Origin: DSXH01 sp037446915
Lineage (GTDB): Bacteria; Bacteroidota; Ignavibacteria; Ignavibacteriales; Melioribacteraceae
DNA: 58,446 nucleotides
Assembly: GCA_037446915.1 (NCBI GenBank)
Contig: JBBIHP010000007.1
Coordinates: forward strand, 1-58,446
Direction: 5' to 3'
Below are positions 25,495-35,194 of this stretch, one piece after another. A model generated the notes under the pieces. That model saw only the letters and a program-made list of their open reading frames with translations. It had not been told where the DNA came from and ran no database searches. The translations under genes were made by a program, and so were the position numbers. Each line of letters opens with the position of its first letter. The stretch's first letter is position 1.

Positions 25495-26283
25495 ATGGCC
25501 GGACATAAAAAATACCTATATATGACTGTCTTTCCGAACAATGCTCTAATTGCATCTCAATTAGAACCGGAACAGTTCGGTGAACACTATACAACAGGAA
25601 GCGCAAAACACTTTAGCCAGAAAGTAATTTTTGCGGAAATTGATATCAATTTTAGAGATCCTTATTTCGAGATTGATAAATATCTTGCAGAAACAGTTGA
25701 ACATGCGGATGGACAACCCAAGAAAACAAAATTCATCAGTTCCTATAATGTATTGGAAAATGTTCCTCTGTCTGCAATTCAAAAATTGTATCTTGTAACT
25801 ACAAATGGTAAGGTGCTTCCTCTGGATCCTTCACCCGATACTCACAAACACGATCCAAGAAAAATCAGAATCTATCAGGAAATTTGCCCGTTAGATACGC
25901 TGGTTGTTTCCAATATAGACCACCGGGAATTTGGTAAATTAATTACAACCCAGAAAGCAAAAGGTGCACCCAAGATAGTATTCACTCAAATTGATTTTGA
26001 TGTTGATCATTTTCTGGAAAGTAATAAGAATAACGCAATCCCGTATATCGATCTGCCGGCTGTAAACCCGTCAAGATTTTTTGAGTGTATTTCCGAATTG
26101 AAAGACCACCCGGAAAAAGTTACAAAGACAATCAGTCTTGGCGGAATTTTAAGAGATATCTCTTATAAATTCTTGAAGCATGGATTCTGGTTCGCTTGTT
26201 GCGATGAGTTAAAGTTTTTCCCAATGCCTTCTGTTGAAGAATTAGAGAATAATTATTTCTACTGGTGGAAATTTGTAAGATAA
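25495..26283 (+). CDS. Hypothetical protein with an internal duplication
   Basis: A 262-residue soluble protein of no family I recognise, with no signal or membrane segment. It contains two similar stretches: NALIASQLEPEQFGEHYTTG with VIFAEIDINFRDPYF (residues about 16-63), and DTLVVSNIDHREFGKLITTQ with IVFTQIDFDVDHFL (about 135-180). Each reads as a strand, a charged turn, then a beta-strand ending in an I-D acidic pair. The second half ends with an aromatic tail (NNYFYWWKFVR). A good GGAG site lies 6 bases before the ATG. It is a lone gene between the redox operon and rlpA. The function is unknown. Confidence 0.72.
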   Translation: MAGHKKYLYMTVFPNNALIASQLEPEQFGEHYTTGSAKHFSQKVIFAEIDINFRDPYFEIDKYLAETVEHADGQPKKTKFISSYNVLENVPLSAIQKLYLVTTNGKVLPLDPSPDTHKHDPRKIRIYQEICPLDTLVVSNIDHREFGKLITTQKAKGAPKIVFTQIDFDVDHFLESNKNNAIPYIDLPAVNPSRFFECISELKDHPEKVTKTISLGGILRDISYKFLKHGFWFACCDELKFFPMPSVEELENNYFYWWKFVR

Positions 26284-26299
26284 CATTTACGGGGTGAAA

Positions 26300-26782
26300 T
26301 TATTTCTTTCCTTCACCCCATTTCAAAACATCAATTCTAACTTTTGTTAATCCCTTTTCAATAAAATCGAGCTCTTGCGCTGTTCCAAGAGATAGATCGA
26401 TTATCCGGTCTTTCCAGTAAGGCATTCTATCATTAATGCGGAGTATTATATTTTTATTGTTGGATAAGTTTGTAACTCTGATAATTGTTTCCATTGGATA
26501 TGTTTGGTGTGCAGCAGAAATTCCATTCATATTATATACTTCGCCGTTGTAAGTAATCTTACCATGATATTTATCCGCATAATATGATGCTATTCCTTCA
26601 ACTGATTCAAGCACTGGAAATTTTTCGTATCGGCTTAAATCTTCTTTATCCGAATGACTTCTCTCAGAAGGTTTTTCTTTGTCGGAAGAAAACCGCGGGG
26701 CAGATGAACAGGCAAAACAAATTAGTGGTAGTAGGATTAATAAAACTTTTTTTAACAATCGATTCACTAAAATTATTCTCAC
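26300..26782 (-). CDS. rlpA: RlpA-like double-psi beta-barrel lipoprotein
   Basis: A protein of up to 160 residues with a lipoprotein signal (LLPLICFACSS). The C-terminal two-thirds is a double-psi beta-barrel of the RlpA family: GIASYYADKYHGKITYNGE, GISAAHQTYPMETIIRVTNL, and LRINDRMPYWKDRIIDLS. No SPOR domain follows, so it is a short version. RlpA proteins bind or cleave peptidoglycan lacking stem peptides at the division site. The predicted GTG at 26782 overlaps its own AGGAG, so a start at GTG 26767 or TTG 26758 is more plausible. It follows the TonB/DUF4249 operon. Confidence 0.85.
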   Translation of the reverse strand: MRIILVNRLLKKVLLILLPLICFACSSAPRFSSDKEKPSERSHSDKEDLSRYEKFPVLESVEGIASYYADKYHGKITYNGEVYNMNGISAAHQTYPMETIIRVTNLSNNKNIILRINDRMPYWKDRIIDLSLGTAQELDFIEKGLTKVRIDVLKWGEGKK

Positions 26783-26799
26783 TCCTCAATAAAACGGCT

Positions 26800-26822
26800 G
26801 AGGGAACAATTACTGTTCCCTC
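26800..26822 (-). terminator. Hairpin between the TonB/DUF4249 operon and rlpA
   Basis: Perfect arms GAGGGAAC (26800-26807) and GTTCCCTC (26815-26822) with a 7-base loop. On the minus strand it is followed by CAGCCGTTTTATT. It could end the operon that stops at 26957, or act as a leader hairpin of rlpA. Confidence 0.5.
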
Positions 26823-26956
26823 TTCTGTAATAACTTGAACAGTTAAGTACCAGCCGACTTACTGAACAAGATAGCAATTACCGCCAAATGAATATATTTT
26901 ATTTTCACACCTTTTGGAATGATATTCATCACGTAATATAAAATAAATAACCGGGT

Positions 26957-27934
26957 TCAATTATAACCAAACGAGCTAATAAATTCCCGGGCAATTTCTA
27001 CATTAATCTGTTTAATAGTATAGTTGCCAAAAACACCCAATCCTCCTTTAATATTAGTAACATCGGGCTGATTGACCCGAACAGAGAATTCATCTAAAAA
27101 GGTTTTTTGAAGCGAATAATAGGAAGCCAGACCGGCATCCATTAATAGTAAGCGGAATACTACCCCGTCTATTTTATAGTTACTTTTTTGAGAATCACCC
27201 TCAGAGATTTCTGCCATAGCCCGGTTAATTGCATCCATTTCGAATGCTGCGCTTTTTATTCCCGCTTGAATCTGGGGGTAGATTGGTAATAATCCATTGA
27301 TTGTGTTTGCATAAAACGCTGGTACTTTTTTCTGTTTCTTTATTTTTACGCCCCCCTTATCCTGAGTATAAAAGATAACAAGTTCCGGTGCATAGTAAAC
27401 ACCTTTTGAATTAGGTGTTAGCAACCATTCGCCCCATGTAAAGTTTAACTTGCTGGAAATCGGGTTAGAAGAAATAGGAACACTTAAAGAGTTTATATAA
27501 ACTGAATAGATTGAAATAAGTTCGCTTGATGAACTGAGCACTTTGCCATTTGGAAGAGTTGCTTCAATTCTAAGAGCAACAGGTAAACTTGTTGATATAA
27601 ATTTATTCGTATAGTAAATATTCATAGGTGATTTGTATCTGGAGTCTGATTCGCGTGCAATCGCAGTATCTTTAAACTCTACAACTTTATTGTCGTAAAA
27701 TAATTTTATTTTAGCTCCCTTTATAAAAGGATCTGCCGAATTTGTTGTTGGATCAAACCCATTTACATCATAAGAACGGGATATGGTGGCAATCTGATAT
27801 GTTGTATCTGTTCTGATTATACAGCTAAGCACATAAACTTCTTCAAAATCTGTTTTCGGGTTTACCTGATCTTCACAAGATAAAAATGCTAATGCAGATA
27901 ATGCTAAAATAAATGCCAGGAAAGTATTTTTCAT
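26957..27934 (-). CDS. DUF4249-family lipoprotein
   Basis: A 325-residue lipoprotein: signal MKNTFLAFILALSALAFLSC with Cys20 as the lipidated residue. The rest follows the DUF4249 pattern of a beta-sandwich domain, with VLSCIIRTDTTYQIATISRS near the start. DUF4249 proteins are encoded with TonB receptors in Bacteroidota and are thought to be surface lipoproteins working with that receptor, much as SusD does for SusC. Here the ATG overlaps the receptor stop by 4 bases (ATGA). The ligand is unknown. Confidence 0.85.
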   Translation of the reverse strand: MKNTFLAFILALSALAFLSCEDQVNPKTDFEEVYVLSCIIRTDTTYQIATISRSYDVNGFDPTTNSADPFIKGAKIKLFYDNKVVEFKDTAIARESDSRYKSPMNIYYTNKFISTSLPVALRIEATLPNGKVLSSSSELISIYSVYINSLSVPISSNPISSKLNFTWGEWLLTPNSKGVYYAPELVIFYTQDKGGVKIKKQKKVPAFYANTINGLLPIYPQIQAGIKSAAFEMDAINRAMAEISEGDSQKSNYKIDGVVFRLLLMDAGLASYYSLQKTFLDEFSVRVNQPDVTNIKGGLGVFGNYTIKQINVEIAREFISSFGYN

Positions 27935-30153
27935 AATTCCACCTTTACAGTTGCTGTGGGAAAAAACGGAAGCATGTCAACACGCTCGCCTGTATCTCTT
28001 CTAAAATAAAAGAGATTTTTTCTGTTATATACATTCAGCGCGCTTACATCAAAATAGAGCTTAAGGTTATTAATTTGAATTTTCTTAGATAGACCAAGAT
28101 CCAGACGATGATAATCCGGTAACCTGCCAAGATTTCTTTCGGCTAATAAAATAAACGGGTTGTATGAATTTAAGTAGGATTGACCTGGATCGAGTTCGTC
28201 AATTGTAAGACGCTCATAATATCCCGCCATTTGAGTGAACGGCATACCGCTTGTATAAGTCCATACTGCACTGGCAGACCATCCGTAACCGAAATCATAT
28301 TCAAGTGATACATTTACGGTATGTCTTGCATCATACCGGGGAGCATAACGAACTCCATCAACATCCTTAAATGTATATGCCAGAGAATAAGAAACAGATA
28401 GGTTAATCGGCCAATTCATATATCTCGATAGAAATTCTAATCCGTAAGCTTCACCTTTACCTGAGATTAAATCGTTATCGTATGGAAAGAATTTCCGTTC
28501 GTTAAGAACAGAAATATTATGAAGTAATTTATAATAACCCTCAATATTAAATGAGAGTTCGGGTATGGGCGTAAATTCAAATCCGCTGATGTAGTGAATT
28601 GAACTTGAAGGTTGAAGATATAACGGTGTAATTAACCACGGTTCAAATATTGTAACAACTTCATTTTCATCCGAAATAGTCGAAAGATCCTGCATAAATA
28701 TTCCCCATGAGGATTTGAATGCAAGTTCCGGAATAAATCTAATAGTCATACCAAGGCGCGGTTCAAGAAAGTAAGAAGATCCACCTCCAGCTAAACGTGT
28801 AAGATTTACCCGATTACCAAAATCAATACCAAGAAAAGACCATCTAAGTAGTTTGTAGCGAAGATATGCACTAATGTTGGTTCCCCTTGAACCAATATCT
28901 TTTTGCTGACCTCTGAAATTTTCTAAAATAAGTTTGTTGTGAACTTCAGAAATTTTAAATCCACCGCTAAGCTCGTCTTTACTATCATACACATAACTGA
29001 AATCCATTCTCATTACAACATCATTAACTTCATTTACCACACCCTTTGCGCCACTTTCATTTGGAATTCTCTCTCCTCCAAAATTGCTGTAGCCAACTTC
29101 TACCTGGTAGAAAAGCGGTGAATCGGAAATCTGGAAATAGTTTAGGTTAAGAGTTGTATTGGACCACTTAAAATCCTCTCTTTTTATATTATTGTTAAAA
29201 ACCTTATCGCTGCTATGGAATACACTCGCAGTAAATTTTGCATCCTGCATAAATTCATCATCCTGGTAATTTACCTTTGCAAATAAATCGTAAAAATCGG
29301 CCGGTATTGAATTGTTGTTTCTGAATTTTTTTAGAATCTTGTCGGAATAATTCTTGCGGAAACTTGCAATAAACGATCCGCCGGGAATTGGTCCTTCTAC
29401 CAATCCTTTGGCAGTTAAAAAACTAAGACTTCCTTTTCCACTAAAATTATTTCTGTTTCCATCCCTTGTAACAACTTTAAGAACGGACGAAAGCCTTCCG
29501 CTGTATTCAGCCGGAAATCCTCCTTTATAAAATTCTACAGAACTAACCATATCCGGATCGATTGCACTAAATATACCAAGAGCATGAAAAGGATTGTAAA
29601 TCGGGATGTTATCCAGTAGAACCAGATTCTGATTACTTGAACTGCCCCGGACATAAAATCTTGCTGACACATCTCCGGCGGTTTGAACCCCTGGTAATTT
29701 TTGAAGTGCTCTGAATATATCGAGCTCTACACCTTTGGGAAGATTCTCTATATCCCTGATTGCAAGTTTTTGCAAGCTGAGATCAGTAGCATTTTCTTTT
29801 GCAACTTTCTCACCGATCTTTTCAATTGTTTGAAGCTGAACACCGGTAGATTTTAAAAGAACTCTTATATCTGTAACCACATACGGCTCTATATACATAA
29901 AATATTCTTTTGTCTCATACCCGATATAAGAAACCCGAACAGTTAAAGGTTTATCATGGGGAAGCGAAGCCATTAAAAAGAATCCCCTGTGATCTGTAGA
30001 AGCACCCCGTTTAAGCTCTGGTATATAAATATTTGCATAAGGTAATGCTTCGCCGCTGGTTGAATCCGCAACAAAACCTCTTAACATACCGCGGTTTTGT
30101 CCGAGAATAACTGTTGAAGCAATTAAGAAGAGAACAATGGTAAATTTTTTCAT
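27931..30153 (-). CDS. TonB-dependent receptor paired with DUF4249
   Basis: A receptor of about 740 residues. The start is the ATG at 30151-30153 (MKKFTIVLFLIASTVILGQ, a clear signal peptide); reading from 30189 would add 12 residues in front of the signal. A carboxypeptidase-regulatory-like domain (residues 22-100) precedes the plug, which carries the typical GDVSARFYVRGSSSNQNLV and IPIYNPFHALGIFSAIDPDM. The barrel ends in FFPTATVKVEL. It shares an ATGA overlap with the DUF4249 gene. The substrate is unknown; pairs of this type are found in many Bacteroidota genomes outside polysaccharide loci. Confidence 0.88.
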   Translation of the reverse strand: MKKFTIVLFLIASTVILGQNRGMLRGFVADSTSGEALPYANIYIPELKRGASTDHRGFFLMASLPHDKPLTVRVSYIGYETKEYFMYIEPYVVTDIRVLLKSTGVQLQTIEKIGEKVAKENATDLSLQKLAIRDIENLPKGVELDIFRALQKLPGVQTAGDVSARFYVRGSSSNQNLVLLDNIPIYNPFHALGIFSAIDPDMVSSVEFYKGGFPAEYSGRLSSVLKVVTRDGNRNNFSGKGSLSFLTAKGLVEGPIPGGSFIASFRKNYSDKILKKFRNNNSIPADFYDLFAKVNYQDDEFMQDAKFTASVFHSSDKVFNNNIKREDFKWSNTTLNLNYFQISDSPLFYQVEVGYSNFGGERIPNESGAKGVVNEVNDVVMRMDFSYVYDSKDELSGGFKISEVHNKLILENFRGQQKDIGSRGTNISAYLRYKLLRWSFLGIDFGNRVNLTRLAGGGSSYFLEPRLGMTIRFIPELAFKSSWGIFMQDLSTISDENEVVTIFEPWLITPLYLQPSSSIHYISGFEFTPIPELSFNIEGYYKLLHNISVLNERKFFPYDNDLISGKGEAYGLEFLSRYMNWPINLSVSYSLAYTFKDVDGVRYAPRYDARHTVNVSLEYDFGYGWSASAVWTYTSGMPFTQMAGYYERLTIDELDPGQSYLNSYNPFILLAERNLGRLPDYHRLDLGLSKKIQINNLKLYFDVSALNVYNRKNLFYFRRDTGERVDMLPFFPTATVKVEL

Positions 30154-30191
30154 GGTTTTTTCTTTTTGTTGCAATTCAAAATTAAACAAGT

Positions 30192-30218
30192 ATTAATTGG
30201 AATGAAACACCAATTAAT
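30192..30218 (-). promoter_or_regulatory. Inverted repeat upstream of the TonB/DUF4249 operon
   Basis: ATTAATTGG (30192-30200) and CCAATTAAT (30210-30218) form a perfect 9-bp inverted repeat with a 9-base spacer, 39 bases before the receptor start. It may be an operator or a leader hairpin. I have no matching regulator. Confidence 0.35.
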
Positions 30219-30370
30219 TATCGCTAAAAATTTATTTACAAAATCTGTAATCATCATATTTTTTCCAATGGGAAAATTTTGTTACCTTTTGCGGGCAATT
30301 TTCAAAATTTTCTTTATCTGGAATCACTCCCCTGCCCAGACCAATTCTTAATTACTATTAGGATTTTAAA

Positions 30371-31453
30371 TTGAGCAAAAACACCGCACTCAAGAACAAA
30401 GCCAAACTAAAATTAAAGGACGGCAGTATTTTTGAAGGAACGGTTTTTGGATATCAATCATCCACTGCCGGCGAGGTTGTATTCAATACCGGCATGGTTG
30501 GTTATCCGGAAACTTTAACCGATCCATCATATAAAGGTCAAATTCTTGTTATGACTTACCCACTAATTGGAAATTATGGAATACCTGAATTTAATAGTGA
30601 GGATGATCTCCCGAATAATTTCGAATCGAATAAAATACAAGTTCAGGGATTAATAGTATCAGATCAATCGGAGCATTTTAGTCACTGGAATGCTTTTCAA
30701 AGTTTATCAAACTGGCTAAAAAAATATCATGTGCCCGGATTATTTGGAGTTGATACGCGAAGAATAACAAAGATTTTACGCGAACACGGAACAATGTTAG
30801 GCAAAATTTTAATTGGTGAAGAAAAAATAGATTACTACAATCCCGATATTGAAAACCTTATATCAAAAGTAACAGTTAAGTATAAGGAAACGTTTGGCTC
30901 CGGTGGTGCTAAAATATTATTGATCGATTGCGGATGTAAAAAAAGTATTCTTACTAATCTTTTGCAAAGAAATGTTACAGTATTAAGGGTTCCATACGAT
31001 TATGATTTCAGCGGCGAAAATTTTGACGGAGTGGTAATTTCAAACGGACCCGGCAACCCGGCTGTTTACAAACAATTAGTTTCATCTACACAGAAATTAT
31101 TGAAGAGGCAAGTTCCAATACTTGGTATTTGTATGGGTCATCAAATTCTTTCACTTGCAGCTGGTGCAAAAACATATAAATTAAAATACGGTCACAGAAG
31201 TCAGAACCAGCCGGTTAAAGAAGTTGATTCCAATAAATGTTATGTAACATCTCAGAACCATAGTTTTGCTGTTGATACTAAATCACTTCCCCGCGGATGG
31301 GAGCCCTGGTTCGAAAATTTAAATGATTATTCCAATGAAGGAATCAGGCATGAAAAACTTCCGTTCAGAAGCGTTCAATTTCATCCGGAAGCTGCGCCCG
31401 GACCGGTTGATACTTCATTTATATTTGACGAATTCTTAAAAGACTTGAAATAA
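30371..31453 (+). CDS. carA: Carbamoyl-phosphate synthase, small (glutaminase) subunit
   Basis: A 360-residue amidotransferase subunit. The N-terminal half has KLKDGSIFEGTVFGY and the family marker GEVVFNTGMVGYPETLTDPS. The class I glutaminase half has the nucleophile in LGICMGHQILSLAAG and the catalytic His-Glu in VQFHPEAAPGP. It releases ammonia from glutamine for the large subunit. Translation begins at TTG 30371, with AGGA 7 bases upstream; no ATG lies nearby. The carB gene follows after 8 bases. It feeds both arginine and pyrimidine synthesis. Confidence 0.96.
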   Translation: MSKNTALKNKAKLKLKDGSIFEGTVFGYQSSTAGEVVFNTGMVGYPETLTDPSYKGQILVMTYPLIGNYGIPEFNSEDDLPNNFESNKIQVQGLIVSDQSEHFSHWNAFQSLSNWLKKYHVPGLFGVDTRRITKILREHGTMLGKILIGEEKIDYYNPDIENLISKVTVKYKETFGSGGAKILLIDCGCKKSILTNLLQRNVTVLRVPYDYDFSGENFDGVVISNGPGNPAVYKQLVSSTQKLLKRQVPILGICMGHQILSLAAGAKTYKLKYGHRSQNQPVKEVDSNKCYVTSQNHSFAVDTKSLPRGWEPWFENLNDYSNEGIRHEKLPFRSVQFHPEAAPGPVDTSFIFDEFLKDLK

Positions 31454-31461
31454 GGAAATAA

Positions 31462-34400
31462 ATGAAACACAAAAAAGTTTTAATTATTGGAAGTTCGGCT
31501 CTTAAAATTGGCGAAGCCGGTGAATTCGATTATTCGGGTTCTCAGGCAATCAAAGCTTTGAAAGAGGAAGGAATTTTTACAATACTTATTAACCCCAATA
31601 TTGCTACAATTCAAACATCCGATTATTTGGCAGATAAAGTTTACTTGCTTCCCATTAATACACATTACGTTGAACGTGTAATAAAGAAAGAGAAACCAGA
31701 CGGAATTATTTTAGGGTTTGGAGGTCAAACAGCTTTAAATTGCGGTTTGGCGCTTCACCGCGAAGGTATTCTTAAAAAATATAAAGTACAGGTACTGGGC
31801 ACCCAAATAGATGCAATAGAGAATACTGAAGACAGACAATTATTTTGTAATAAGCTTTCAGAAATAGATGTAAAATTTCCTCAGAGTAAAGCAGTAAATA
31901 GAGTAGAAGATGCTATTCAATATGCAGAAGAAATTGGCTTTCCTGTAATTATCAGAATTGCTTATGCGCTGGGCGGACTTGGGTCCGGAATTTGTAGAAC
32001 TAAAAATGAAGTTAAAAAAATTGCTTCTAAAGCTCTCTCTTATTCATCCCAAATTTTGGTTGAAGAATATCTTGAAGGATGGAAAGAAATTGAATATGAA
32101 GTTGTCCGCGATAAATATGACAACTGCATAACTGTATGTAATATGGAAAATATTGATCCGATGGGAATTCATACCGGCGAAAGCATTGTTGTTGCCCCCA
32201 GTCAAACTCTTTCAAACAACGAATATCATAAACTCCGCGAAATAGCAATTAGAACCATACGTCATCTTGGAATTGTAGGTGAGTGTAATATTCAATATGC
32301 ACTCGATCCTGATTCCGAAGATTATAGAGTTATAGAAGTAAACGCGCGTCTTTCAAGAAGCTCTGCACTCGCATCCAAAGCAACCGGTTACCCGCTTGCA
32401 TTTGTTGCAGCTAAACTTGCTCTTGGTTATGGATTACATGAACTTCCAAACTCAATTACAAAAACCACAAAAGCATTTTTTGAACCTGCACTCGATTACA
32501 TTGTTATTAAAGTACCAAGGTGGGATTTAAAGAAATTCCGTTTGGTAAAACGTAAACTCGGCTCTTCGATGAAATCTGTCGGTGAAGTAATGGCTATAGG
32601 AAGAAAATTTGAAGAGACAATTCAAAAAGCAATGCGCATGCTCGATATTGGCGTGGAGGGTTTAACAGCAAGCAGAACAAAAGTTGAATTTGAGGAGCTT
32701 GAAGAAGCACTAAAAAATCCAACCGAAGAAAGAATCTTTGCAGTTATTCAGGCTCTTAAACAGGGTTATTCTGTAGATTGGGTTCATTCGTTAACTCATA
32801 TCAACAAATGGTTCTTATACAAAATCCAGAATATTGTTAATATCGAAAAGAAAATCGGGAACCATAAAAGCATCAGTAAGGAATTATTATTAGAAGCCAA
32901 GCAGCATGGATTTTCTGACCGGCAGATTGCAAACCTGTTAGGTAAGGATGCACACGACGTTTATATACTCCGAAAGAAATATTCAATCAATCCTTTCATT
33001 CAGCATATTGATACTCTTGCCGCTGAATATCCAGCTAAAACAAATTATCTCTACTTATCATACAACAGCACTATACACGATTTCGATTTTAAGCTTAAAG
33101 ATAGTATCGTTATTATAGGCTCGGGTCCATACCGAATTGGCAGTTCGGTTGAATTTGATTGGTGTTGTGTAAATACCGGCAAGACATTAAGAGAGCTTGG
33201 CCATAAAACAGTTATTGTAAATTGTAATCCAGAAACTGTTAGCACCGATTATGACCAGTCCGATGCCCTGTTTTTCGAAGAGTTAACAACAGAAACGATA
33301 TGGGAAATTTATGATGCGATAAAACCAAAAGGCGTTATTGTATCGATGGGAGGACAAACTCCTAATAACCTTGCATTGAAACTTCATAAGATAGGAATAA
33401 AAATACTTGGCACTTCGCCCCAGTCAATTGATAAAGCGGAAGATAGAAGTAAATTTTCTGCAATGCTTGATGAATTAGGAATTGAACAGCCGGAATGGAG
33501 TAAACTTTCAACTCTTCAGGATGCTCTTGTATTTGCAAATAAAGTGGGCTATCCGGTTCTTGTTCGTCCATCCTACGTTTTAAGCGGGGCTGCAATGGCA
33601 ATTGCAACTGATGATATCGAATTAACAAAGTTTTTACAGAAAGCTGTGGATGTATCCCCTGAATCGCCGGTAGTAATTTCCAAATTCCTTGTAAATGCAA
33701 AGGAGCTTGAATTCGATGCGGTTGCTCAAAACGGCAAAATAATCTGCTCGGCTATTTCAGAACATGTTGAAAATGCCGGGGTTCATTCCGGTGATGCTAC
33801 TCTTGTTCTTCCAGCACAAAGAACCTATCTTGAAACAATCAGGCAGATTAAGAAATTTTCATCGGACATTTCGAAATCGCTTAACATCAATGGACCGTTT
33901 AATATTCAATTCCTTGCTAAAGACAACAAAGTAAAGGTAATTGAATGTAATCTTCGCGCCTCCAGAAGTTTTCCATTCATTTCAAAAACATTAAAGAAAA
34001 ATTTTATTGAGGTTGCCACAAGGGTTATTGTTGGTAAGAAAGTGGAAGTAATACCGGATAATATTTATTCGCTGGATTACGTTGGTGTTAAAGCTCCCGA
34101 GTTTTCATTTACAAGATTGGAGGGAGCAGATCCAACTACAGGAGTTGAAATGGCATCTACAGGAGAAGTTGCTTGTCTGGGTGACGATTTTGACGAAGCG
34201 TTTCTAAAGGCACTTGTTGCTGTAGGTTACAGGTTTCCAATCAGATCAATATTTATTTCTTCCGGTACTATTGAATCTAAATCCGAATTATTAGAACCGG
34301 CAAGACAATTAATCAAGCTGGGTATAATTTTTTATGCAACACCGGGTACTGCTAAATTTATGAAAGCAAATGATATTCCCGTAGAAACTCTTGAATGGCC

Positions 34401-34641
34401 TATAAGCGGTAAATCGCCAAATTCTATAGAACTTCTTAAGTCTGGTAAAATAGATCTTGTTATTAACATACCCAAGAATTTTCAGGAAGAAGAATTAACA
34501 AACGACTATTTAATCCGGAGAACCGCTGTAGATTATAAAATTCCGTTAATAACCAACCGTCAATTGGCAATGCGGCTGGCCGAAGCCCTTTCAAACAAAA
34601 ATCCACTGAATCTTACTATTAAGAGCTGGGATGAATATTAG
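31462..34641 (+). CDS. carB: Carbamoyl-phosphate synthase, large subunit
   Basis: A 1059-residue synthetase, near the family's usual length. Two homologous ATP-grasp halves are complete: the first opens with IIGSSALKIGEAGEFDYSG, the second with VIIGSGPYRIGSSVEFDWCC. The carboxyphosphate and carbamate sites are followed by a C-terminal MGS-like regulatory domain (about 930-1059). The opening ALKIGEAGEF, in place of PIVIGQACEF, is the form I associate with Bacteroidota. It makes carbamoyl phosphate from bicarbonate, ammonia and two ATP. Its gene follows carA by 8 bases. The tail is where UMP or ornithine would act in other species. Confidence 0.97.
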   Translation: MKHKKVLIIGSSALKIGEAGEFDYSGSQAIKALKEEGIFTILINPNIATIQTSDYLADKVYLLPINTHYVERVIKKEKPDGIILGFGGQTALNCGLALHREGILKKYKVQVLGTQIDAIENTEDRQLFCNKLSEIDVKFPQSKAVNRVEDAIQYAEEIGFPVIIRIAYALGGLGSGICRTKNEVKKIASKALSYSSQILVEEYLEGWKEIEYEVVRDKYDNCITVCNMENIDPMGIHTGESIVVAPSQTLSNNEYHKLREIAIRTIRHLGIVGECNIQYALDPDSEDYRVIEVNARLSRSSALASKATGYPLAFVAAKLALGYGLHELPNSITKTTKAFFEPALDYIVIKVPRWDLKKFRLVKRKLGSSMKSVGEVMAIGRKFEETIQKAMRMLDIGVEGLTASRTKVEFEELEEALKNPTEERIFAVIQALKQGYSVDWVHSLTHINKWFLYKIQNIVNIEKKIGNHKSISKELLLEAKQHGFSDRQIANLLGKDAHDVYILRKKYSINPFIQHIDTLAAEYPAKTNYLYLSYNSTIHDFDFKLKDSIVIIGSGPYRIGSSVEFDWCCVNTGKTLRELGHKTVIVNCNPETVSTDYDQSDALFFEELTTETIWEIYDAIKPKGVIVSMGGQTPNNLALKLHKIGIKILGTSPQSIDKAEDRSKFSAMLDELGIEQPEWSKLSTLQDALVFANKVGYPVLVRPSYVLSGAAMAIATDDIELTKFLQKAVDVSPESPVVISKFLVNAKELEFDAVAQNGKIICSAISEHVENAGVHSGDATLVLPAQRTYLETIRQIKKFSSDISKSLNINGPFNIQFLAKDNKVKVIECNLRASRSFPFISKTLKKNFIEVATRVIVGKKVEVIPDNIYSLDYVGVKAPEFSFTRLEGADPTTGVEMASTGEVACLGDDFDEAFLKALVAVGYRFPIRSIFISSGTIESKSELLEPARQLIKLGIIFYATPGTAKFMKANDIPVETLEWPISGKSPNSIELLKSGKIDLVINIPKNFQEEELTNDYLIRRTAVDYKIPLITNRQLAMRLAEALSNKNPLNLTIKSWDEY

Positions 34642-34651
34642 CGGAAAAATA

Positions 34652-34682
34652 TTTACACTTTTTAAATTTATAACTATATTTG
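34652..34682 (+). promoter_or_regulatory. Bacteroidota-type promoter for the orphan receiver gene
   Basis: TTTA (34652-34655), 19 bases, then a perfect TATATTTG (34675-34682). The expected start of transcription is about 20 bases before the ATG at 34708. Confidence 0.55.
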
Positions 34683-34707
34683 TGACGTAAATAAATGAAA
34701 GCCGATC

Positions 34708-35109
34708 ATGACATTACATGAAAAGCCATTACTGTTAATTGTTGAAGACGACTTCGAAAATCAAAAATTCCTGCAGTTTTTCTTACGCAAATATTTCACA
34801 ATAGAAGTTTGTGATTCCGCTGATACTTTCTACCAGAAAATGAAAGAACAAAAGTTCGATTTAATTTTGATGGATATTTCATTAAGAGGTAAAAAGGATG
34901 GGCTTCAACTAACAAAGGAAATAAGAAAATCAACCGAACATTCCGATATGCCAATCGTTGGTTTATCAGCACATGCTTTTCAGAAAGACAAGGATAATGC
35001 CTATGATGCTGGGGTTGATCTTTTTATAACAAAGCCTGTTCAAAACGATGTTCTCCTTGATGCATTGTTTAACACTCTGTATCAAAAGACCGGGAAAAAA
35101 TTTCAATAA
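34708..35109 (+). CDS. Single-domain response regulator (CheY-like)
   Basis: A 133-residue stand-alone receiver. Acidic pocket residues are in LLIVEDDFEN, the phospho-acceptor Asp in LILMDISLRGKKDG, the conserved Ser in VGLSAHAF, and the Lys in FITKPVQ. The alanine-rich loop AHAFQKDKDNAYDAG is typical of receivers that are partners of hybrid kinases. There is no output domain and no kinase gene beside it, so the partner must be elsewhere. A recognisable promoter precedes it. The following gene encodes a secreted protein and is probably unrelated. Confidence 0.92.
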   Translation: MTLHEKPLLLIVEDDFENQKFLQFFLRKYFTIEVCDSADTFYQKMKEQKFDLILMDISLRGKKDGLQLTKEIRKSTEHSDMPIVGLSAHAFQKDKDNAYDAGVDLFITKPVQNDVLLDALFNTLYQKTGKKFQ

Positions 35110-35194
35110 TTTTTCTGCTAATTAAATTTTATCCCGTAACCAATCCCCAGTTAATTCCGTCTAAATTCGCAAATAAATATCTGGAGTGACTACA

